This document shows, one piece after another, positions 14,119 through 18,401 of a DNA stretch of 18,401 bases (the stretch's first letter is position 1; each line of letters begins with the position of its first letter). The notes below the pieces were generated by a model that saw only the letters and a program-made list of their open reading frames with translations, did not search any database and had not been told where the DNA came from. Source of the stretch: UBA685 sp002299005 (GTDB lineage: Bacteria; Pseudomonadota; Alphaproteobacteria; Puniceispirillales; Puniceispirillaceae); the NCBI GenBank assembly GCA_963966775.1, contig CAXAAH010000030.1:1-18401 (forward strand). The letters run 5' to 3'. The position numbers were made by a program, and so were the translations under genes.

Positions 14119-15585
14119 TGACGTCTTTTGGCCCACAGCACGGCCGCAATAATCAGGCATTGCCAGCCCCTCATGCGCCTTTGCCAGCGCGCCTAGCATT
14201 TCTGCCACAGGCGCCTCAGACGGCGCACTTGCCCCCTTAGCGCTATCGACATGCAACAACATATGCTCACCTGTTGCGACCACCGCGCCAGCCTCATTGA
14301 TCATCTCATGGCACAAATGCAGCTTCTTGCCATCAAAAGACAGGATTTGGCTATGCGTCTTAAACCCCTCGCCCAAAGACATCTCGCCTAAATAGCGAAT
14401 ATGCGTTTCAACGGTATAAAAACTAAGGCCTCGTGCAAGATACCCCGCATCAAACCCACCTGCCTTAATCACCGCATCACTGGCATCAGCGAACACCTGC
14501 CCATAGCGAAACTCAGTCATATGGCCATTATAATCAATCCAATCAGGCATCACGCGCCCTTCATGCAAGGCCAACATCTCGCCATCAGACAGAGCAGGCG
14601 CCCCCTCATTTGCGCGCGCCGCATCAACCTCGTTCAAAAAGGCCCCAGCCGCCCAATTATGCGCTTTAAGCGAACGCAGGAAGGCCACCAGATTCTTATC
14701 TCTAATCGCTTCAAGCTCTCTTATCGAATGCGCGCCTGATTGCGCATCAGATTGAGACGCGATCTTATCGATCAGCTCATCGCTTAACTCAGGCACATCC
14801 ATCAGCTTGGTCCAAGGCCAAGCCAAGGCAGGCCCGAATTGCGTGATGAAATGGCGCATCCCAGCCTCACCACCTGCCACACGGTAAGTCTCAAACAGGC
14901 CCATCTGTGCCCAGCGCAAACCAAAGCTATGCGTCATGATATCGTCAATCACATCGGTCGTCGCAATATCATCATTAATCAGCCACAACGCCTCGCGCCA
15001 CACAGCCTCAAGCAAACGGTCGCCCACATGCGCGTCAATCTCGCCCTTAATATGCACAGGCTTCATCGAAATAGCGGATAAGATCTCTTTCGCACGCGCA
15101 ATCTGCTCAGCACTTGTCGCAGGCGAGGCAACAAGCTCTACCAGCGGCAAAAGATAGACAGGATTATAAGGGTGCGTCACGACAATCTGCGAGGCATCTT
15201 TTGCGCCTTCTTGCAATTGGGTCGGCGTAAAGCCAGAGGTCGAAGAGCCGATAAGCGCATCCGCACGGCACGCCTTTTGTATCGCGGCATAGACACCGCG
15301 CTTAATATCAGGGCGTTCAGGCACAGATTCTTGTATCCAGCTTGCCTCTGCCACCGCCTCATCAAGGCTATCGGCAAAGCGCAACACCCCTTCTTGCGGC
15401 ATCGCCCCCTCAACAAGGAACGGCGCAGACGCTCTGGCATTGACCATCACCTCAGCGATTTTACGTTCCGCCTCAGGGTCTGTATCATAAACCATCACAT
15501 CCCAGCCAGCCAGCAAGAACCGCGCGGCCCAACCGCCCCCAATGACACCGCCGCCAATAATTGCCGCAATCTGTCTCATAGCCAT
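14116..15585 (-). CDS. lcdH: Bifunctional L-carnitine 3-dehydrogenase / betainyl-CoA thioesterase
   Basis: A two-domain fusion of 489 aa. Residues 1 to about 325 form a 3-hydroxyacyl-CoA-dehydrogenase-type NAD enzyme: GGGVIG at 11-16, D35 at the end of strand 2, SSTSG at 114-118, catalytic-type H138 in THPYNP and E150, matching carnitine dehydrogenases, which oxidise L-carnitine to 3-dehydrocarnitine. Residues from about 340 form a hot-dog thioesterase with DYNGHM at 351-356. Such fusions are known in alphaproteobacterial carnitine dehydrogenases, where the second part hydrolyses betainyl-CoA, the product of the adjacent BKACE. It starts 28 bp after the BKACE gene with GGGG just upstream; the third residue is a second possible ATG start. 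Confidence 0.9.
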   Translation of the reverse strand: MAMRQIAAIIGGGVIGGGWAARFLLAGWDVMVYDTDPEAERKIAEVMVNARASAPFLVEGAMPQEGVLRFADSLDEAVAEASWIQESVPERPDIKRGVYAAIQKACRADALIGSSTSGFTPTQLQEGAKDASQIVVTHPYNPVYLLPLVELVASPATSAEQIARAKEILSAISMKPVHIKGEIDAHVGDRLLEAVWREALWLINDDIATTDVIDDIMTHSFGLRWAQMGLFETYRVAGGEAGMRHFITQFGPALAWPWTKLMDVPELSDELIDKIASQSDAQSGAHSIRELEAIRDKNLVAFLRSLKAHNWAAGAFLNEVDAARANEGAPALSDGEMLALHEGRVMPDWIDYNGHMTEFRYGQVFADASDAVIKAGGFDAGYLARGLSFYTVETHIRYLGEMSLGEGFKTHSQILSFDGKKLHLCHEMINEAGAVVATGEHMLLHVDSAKGASAPSEAPVAEMLGALAKAHEGLAMPDYCGRAVGQKTS

Positions 15586-15613
15586 TTACCCCTATCACCA
15601 AACCAGCTTGTAA

Positions 15614-16531
15614 CTAGCCACCATTCGGCGCACGCTTCACCAACTTTAGCTCATCACGCACCTCAGCCGCACTCATCAAGGACGGGCCAAGATTGCCAAT
15701 AATATTCGCGGCTTTTTCCACCAATTGCGCATTGGTTGCCAGCACGCCTTTCGCAAGCCATAAATTATCTTCCAGCCCGACACGCACATTGCCACCAGCC
15801 AGCGTTGCCGCCGCTGCAAACGGCATTTGATGACGGCCAATTGAAAAGGCTGAAAACGTCCAATTTGACGGCACATTATTGACCATCGCCATGAAGGTAT
15901 TCAAATCATCAGGCGCGCCCCACGGCACCCCCATGCATAATTGCACCATCACAGGATCTTCGATTAGCCCTTCTTCGACCAGCTGTTTGGCGAACCATAA
16001 ATGACCTGTATCAAAGGCTTCAATCTCAGGACGCACGCCTAAATCTGTCATCATCTTGGCCATCGCGCGCAACATACCAGGCGTATTTGTCATCACATAA
16101 TCAGCCTCAGCGAAATTCATCGTGCCGCAATCAAGCGTGCAAATCTCTGGCAAGCATTCGGCCACATGCGCCACGCGCGCGCTTGCCCCTGCCATATCTG
16201 TTTGCGCTTCATTTAACGGCAAAGGGGCCTCTGGCGCGCCGAACACCATATCACCGCCCATACCAGCCGTCAGGTTAAGCACCATATCTGTCTCGCTCTC
16301 GCGGATACGATCTGTCACCTCACGATAGAGGGCTAAATCACGTGATGGCTTGCCTGTCTCGGGGTCGCGCACATGGCAATGCACCACCGCCGCCCCCGCC
16401 TTTGCCGCCTCAATCGCCGCATCAGCAATTTGCTTTGGCGAGCGCGGTACAAGGGGGCTTCTATCTTGGGTGCCACCAGAGCCTGTAATGGCGGCTGTAA
16501 TAAAGACTGATTTGCGCATTGAAAGAGGCAT
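15614..16531 (-). CDS. Beta-keto acid cleavage enzyme (BKACE, DUF849), likely for 3-dehydrocarnitine
   Basis: A 305-aa TIM-barrel zinc enzyme of the BKACE family, which condenses a beta-keto acid with acetyl-CoA to give acetoacetate and a new acyl-CoA. Zinc ligands are visible: H51 and H53 in VVHCHVRD and E254 in RVGLEDN. The glycine-rich ITAAITGSGGTQ start and N-L-T-A-G-M-G-G block are typical. Next to carnitine dehydrogenase the expected substrate is 3-dehydrocarnitine, giving glycine-betainyl-CoA and acetoacetate. It is the first gene of the operon. The ATG at 16531 is chosen because GCGGAG lies 7 nt upstream; a second ATG lies four codons in. A promoter with a perfect -10 lies about 55 bp upstream. 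Confidence 0.9.
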   Translation of the reverse strand: MPLSMRKSVFITAAITGSGGTQDRSPLVPRSPKQIADAAIEAAKAGAAVVHCHVRDPETGKPSRDLALYREVTDRIRESETDMVLNLTAGMGGDMVFGAPEAPLPLNEAQTDMAGASARVAHVAECLPEICTLDCGTMNFAEADYVMTNTPGMLRAMAKMMTDLGVRPEIEAFDTGHLWFAKQLVEEGLIEDPVMVQLCMGVPWGAPDDLNTFMAMVNNVPSNWTFSAFSIGRHQMPFAAAATLAGGNVRVGLEDNLWLAKGVLATNAQLVEKAANIIGNLGPSLMSAAEVRDELKLVKRAPNGG

Positions 16532-16587
16532 ATAAATACTCCGCTTAAACCTTAATTTATCATGGCTATCTTACTTCCATCTGATAC

Positions 16588-16613
16588 ATTATAGGTGAAA
16601 TAAATGTTCACAA
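16588..16613 (-). promoter_or_regulatory. Promoter with internal dyad upstream of the carnitine operon
   Basis: On the minus strand a perfect TATAAT (16593-16588) has TTGTGA (16613-16608) 14 bp upstream, which is close; GATTTG at 17-bp spacing is the alternative -35. GTGAA-N7-TTCAC (16595-16599, 16607-16611) lies almost exactly between the two elements, where a repressor would block polymerase. No regulator gene is in the window. Confidence 0.5.
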
Positions 16614-16643
16614 ATCGTAATATTTTGTCTCAAATAATCATAA

Positions 16644-16691
16644 CGTCAATGGGGGCGTCAATAGAGGCCCCATTAGAGGCTTCATTTAGCG
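16644..16691 (+). repeat. Degenerate 12-bp tandem repeat upstream of hisI
   Basis: Four consecutive 12-bp units start at 16644, 16656, 16668 and 16680. Position 1 (C), 4 (C), 5 (A) and 7 (T) are the same in all; CGTCAAT is identical in units 1-2 and ATTAGAGG closes unit 3. An AATGGGG/CCCCATT inverted repeat (16648-16654, 16668-16674) is superposed. The block ends about 30 bp before the hisI ATG. Confidence 0.6.
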
Positions 16692-16721
16692 CCGTATAAC
16701 AGAGCAAATGGGAGGGCAGAT

Positions 16722-17078
16722 ATGGCCCCTAATCAGACAGCCATTTCAGCCACAGAGTTCGTGGCGCAAGTCACATTCAACGCTGACGGCCTTGTGCCAG
16801 CGATTGCCCAGCAGTTTGACACAAACGAAGTTCTGATGATGGCATGGATGACCAAAGAGACGCTTATCGAGACCATCGAGACCAAGCGCGCTTGCTATTG
16901 GTCACGCTCAAGAGGGGCCTTTTGGCGCAAAGGCGATACCTCAGGCCATGCCCAACATATTCACAGCATCCATCTTGATTGTGATGGCGATACTATCTTG
17001 CTGAAAATAGACCAAACAGGCGCCGCCTGTCACACAGGCGCACGCTCTTGTTTCTTTATCGATCTAGCCAGCGATTGA
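16722..17078 (+). CDS. hisI: Phosphoribosyl-AMP cyclohydrolase
   Basis: A 118-aa HisI enzyme opening the purine ring of phosphoribosyl-AMP in histidine biosynthesis (third step). The zinc cysteines C87, C103 and C110 have the family spacing (16 and 7 residues). DCDGD at 86-90 is the acidic metal site, and YWSRSRGAFWRKGDTSGH and CHTGARSC are the family signatures. It is a stand-alone cyclohydrolase with no HisE domain and no other his gene nearby. SD GGGAGG is 6 nt before the ATG. It is transcribed divergently from the carnitine operon and convergently with the carbonic anhydrase gene, with 9 bp between the two stops. Confidence 0.95.
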   Translation: MAPNQTAISATEFVAQVTFNADGLVPAIAQQFDTNEVLMMAWMTKETLIETIETKRACYWSRSRGAFWRKGDTSGHAQHIHSIHLDCDGDTILLKIDQTGAACHTGARSCFFIDLASD

Positions 17079-17087
17079 CACGATGAA

Positions 17088-17735
17088 TCAGAGGGCTTCG
17101 AACGCCCCTTTATCGGCATTATAATGATGCAAAGCACCTTCACGAATATCATGCCACAGACCATGCAAGGCAAGCTTACCTGACGCAACAGCCTCAGCAA
17201 TGAACGGATAGCTTAGCAAATTCTCTAAGCTTACCAGCACCGCTTCTTGTTCCATCGCATGGATATCATCGGCTTTATCTGTTCCTGCCAGACGCGCAAA
17301 GGCAGGCTCGATATGGCTAACCCAGCGGCCAACCGCATTATCGGGGTCTTTTAAGGCCTCATTCTTGCCCGAACACATATCATGACAGCCCTGCACACCG
17401 CCGCAATGCGCATGGCCCATGATGGTGATGTGCTGAACGCCCAAGGCGGTGACCGCATATAACAGCGCCGCCGCTGTGCCATGCTCGCCATTATCGGGAT
17501 TATGAGGCGGCACAAAATTCGCGATATTACGGTGGATGAAGAACTCACCCGCCGCCGCGCCCATAATATCTGTGCCATTAACACGGCTATCACAGCAAGA
17601 GATCAGCATGCTATGGGGATGTTGCCCATTATCGACAAGGTCATGAAAATGCGCTTCTTGGGCGCTATAGTCATCGGCCTTCCACGCATGAAAGCGGTCA
17701 ATCAGAAAAGACGGTAGGGGCGAGGCATGTTGCAT
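17088..17735 (-). CDS. Beta-class carbonic anhydrase
   Basis: Zinc enzyme (215 aa from the chosen start) interconverting CO2 and bicarbonate in the cytoplasm. Zinc ligands: C47 in SCCDSRV, with the D49-R51 dyad, and H108 and C111 in MGHAHCGGV. The frame is open back to a GTG at 17807, but family members begin near the SPLPSFLIDRFHAWK block, so I take the ATG at 17735; its upstream SD is weak. It lies downstream of znuA on the same strand with a 105-bp gap holding a GCGTGGC/GCCACGC inverted repeat (17762-17768, 17787-17793). It converges with hisI. Confidence 0.93.
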   Translation of the reverse strand: MQHASPLPSFLIDRFHAWKADDYSAQEAHFHDLVDNGQHPHSMLISCCDSRVNGTDIMGAAAGEFFIHRNIANFVPPHNPDNGEHGTAAALLYAVTALGVQHITIMGHAHCGGVQGCHDMCSGKNEALKDPDNAVGRWVSHIEPAFARLAGTDKADDIHAMEQEAVLVSLENLLSYPFIAEAVASGKLALHGLWHDIREGALHHYNADKGAFEAL

Positions 17736-17826
17736 GACGGTATCTGTCCTATCAAAATTGTGCGTGGCGCCATTATCACCCAAGCGGCCACGCCAAGCAA
17801 CCCTCACGCGCGCCTCTTGCGCCCCC

Positions 17827-17843
17827 TGATTTTATGATTTTCA
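17827..17843 (-). repeat. Short repeat starting at the znuA stop codon
   Basis: On the minus strand TGAAAATCA (17843-17835, opening with the stop TGA) is followed directly by TAAAATCA (17834-17827). It is a weaker, two-copy version of the repeats after crtE and crtI. Confidence 0.5.
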
Positions 17844-18401
17844 CGAATTGAAACAGCTTTTCAGCGCGGCCTCAATCGCCCGCCAATAAGCCGCCACATC
17901 TGCCCCGTCAGGCAATTGACTGCCCAGCTGGTCAACCGTCACAACAGGCAGGCCCATATCGGCGGTTAATTGCTTCACAAGCTTGTCATTTAATTGCGGC
18001 TCATAAAACACACAAGCGGCGCCTTGCTTTGCCACCAGTTTTTGCAAATCACGCAACTGGCCCGCCGATGGTTTGCCATGATCATGCGTCAACAAAAAGC
18101 CAATAGCCTCAATCGGCAAATCGGCCTCAAGATAAAGCGTGACATCATGCATTGCGATGAAATGATTCGGCGCGGTTGGTGCCAACATTTGCGCCATACG
18201 AAGCTGGGCCGCTTCTAAGATTGCCGACAATTCAGCCGCATTCTGCGCAAAATAGCCAGCCTTCTGGGGATAGGCCTCGCCAAGCCTATCTGCCATCACA
18301 TGCCCTATCTCTGCCATCAGGCTTGGTGAAAAGAATAGATGATAATCTTGGTCGGGATGCGCATGCCCCTCATGGGTTTCATGCCCCTCATGCTCATCAT
18401 G
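17841..18401 (-). CDS. znuA: Zinc ABC transporter substrate-binding protein, 5' part outside window
   Basis: The C-terminal 186 residues of a ZnuA-type periplasmic zinc-binding protein. The frame is open to the window edge with no start needed inside. It begins in the His- and acid-rich loop typical of ZnuA (HDEHEGHETHEGHAHP), followed by the DYHLFFSP motif, a central helix, then FIAMHD with a metal-site His, and the C-terminal lobe (EAIGFL, ACVFYEPQLNDK, PVVTVDQLGS). It would deliver zinc to a ZnuBC permease whose genes are not in view. The carbonic anhydrase gene follows on the same strand. The start, signal peptide and any Zur operator lie outside. Confidence 0.9.
   Translation of the reverse strand, partial: HDEHEGHETHEGHAHPDQDYHLFFSPSLMAEIGHVMADRLGEAYPQKAGYFAQNAAELSAILEAAQLRMAQMLAPTAPNHFIAMHDVTLYLEADLPIEAIGFLLTHDHGKPSAGQLRDLQKLVAKQGAACVFYEPQLNDKLVKQLTADMGLPVVTVDQLGSQLPDGADVAAYWRAIEAALKSCFNS

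Noticed and set aside
15172..15702. Open frame of 176 codons on the + strand spanning lcdH and BKACE
   Set aside because: It is antisense to two well-supported genes and rich in Arg/His/Pro low-information sequence. No domain is seen.
17736..17807. GTG-initiated longer form of the carbonic anhydrase
   Set aside because: The added 24 residues match nothing in the family, and the ATG at 17735 gives the usual length and N-terminus.

Overview
The window looks like part of the chromosome of a marine alphaproteobacterium that carries proteorhodopsin. Gene content, moderate GC and the style of the green-tuned proteorhodopsin plus carotenoid cluster make me think of the SAR116 group. That placement is an inference from gene content, not a phylogenetic result. 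I see no insertion sequences, tRNA or rRNA genes, or CRISPR array.

Left part (1-9770, + strand except one small gene): an NAD-dependent aldehyde dehydrogenase is followed by a convergent small two-helix membrane protein, then a light-harvesting locus. Proteorhodopsin stands alone, with its own promoter candidate, a structured leader of about 100 nt, a strong terminator and codon use typical of very highly expressed genes. crtE (GGPP synthase) is a second unit with its own terminator. crtI-crtB-crtY-blh-fni form a third unit; the last four genes are linked by ATGA overlaps. Together these enzymes isomerise IPP/DMAPP, build GGPP, phytoene, lycopene and beta-carotene, and cleave beta-carotene to retinal, the chromophore of the pump.

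Middle (9757-10036): a short gap packed with inverted repeats. One is a clear terminator for the minus-strand operon; others can form mutually exclusive stems, which suggests a structured 3' UTR or a small RNA.

Right-centre (10037-16531, - strand): five tightly packed genes, transcribed BKACE, L-carnitine dehydrogenase/thioesterase fusion, acyl-CoA dehydrogenase, ADP-forming acyl-CoA ligase, CaiD-like hydratase. Read as a pathway they would convert gamma-butyrobetaine or crotonobetaine through carnitinyl-CoA to L-carnitine, 3-dehydrocarnitine, betainyl-CoA and glycine betaine. This is an oxidative counterpart of the reductive E. coli cai pathway, with a one-protein ligase instead of CaiB/CaiC. 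A TATAAT promoter with a dyad in its spacer lies upstream.

Right end (16722-18401): hisI (+) converges on a beta-carbonic anhydrase gene (-), which follows a znuA gene (-) cut by the window edge. All three products bind zinc.

A recurring oddity is that several genes end in a short tandem repeat whose first unit begins with the stop codon itself (crtE, crtI, lcdH, weakly znuA).
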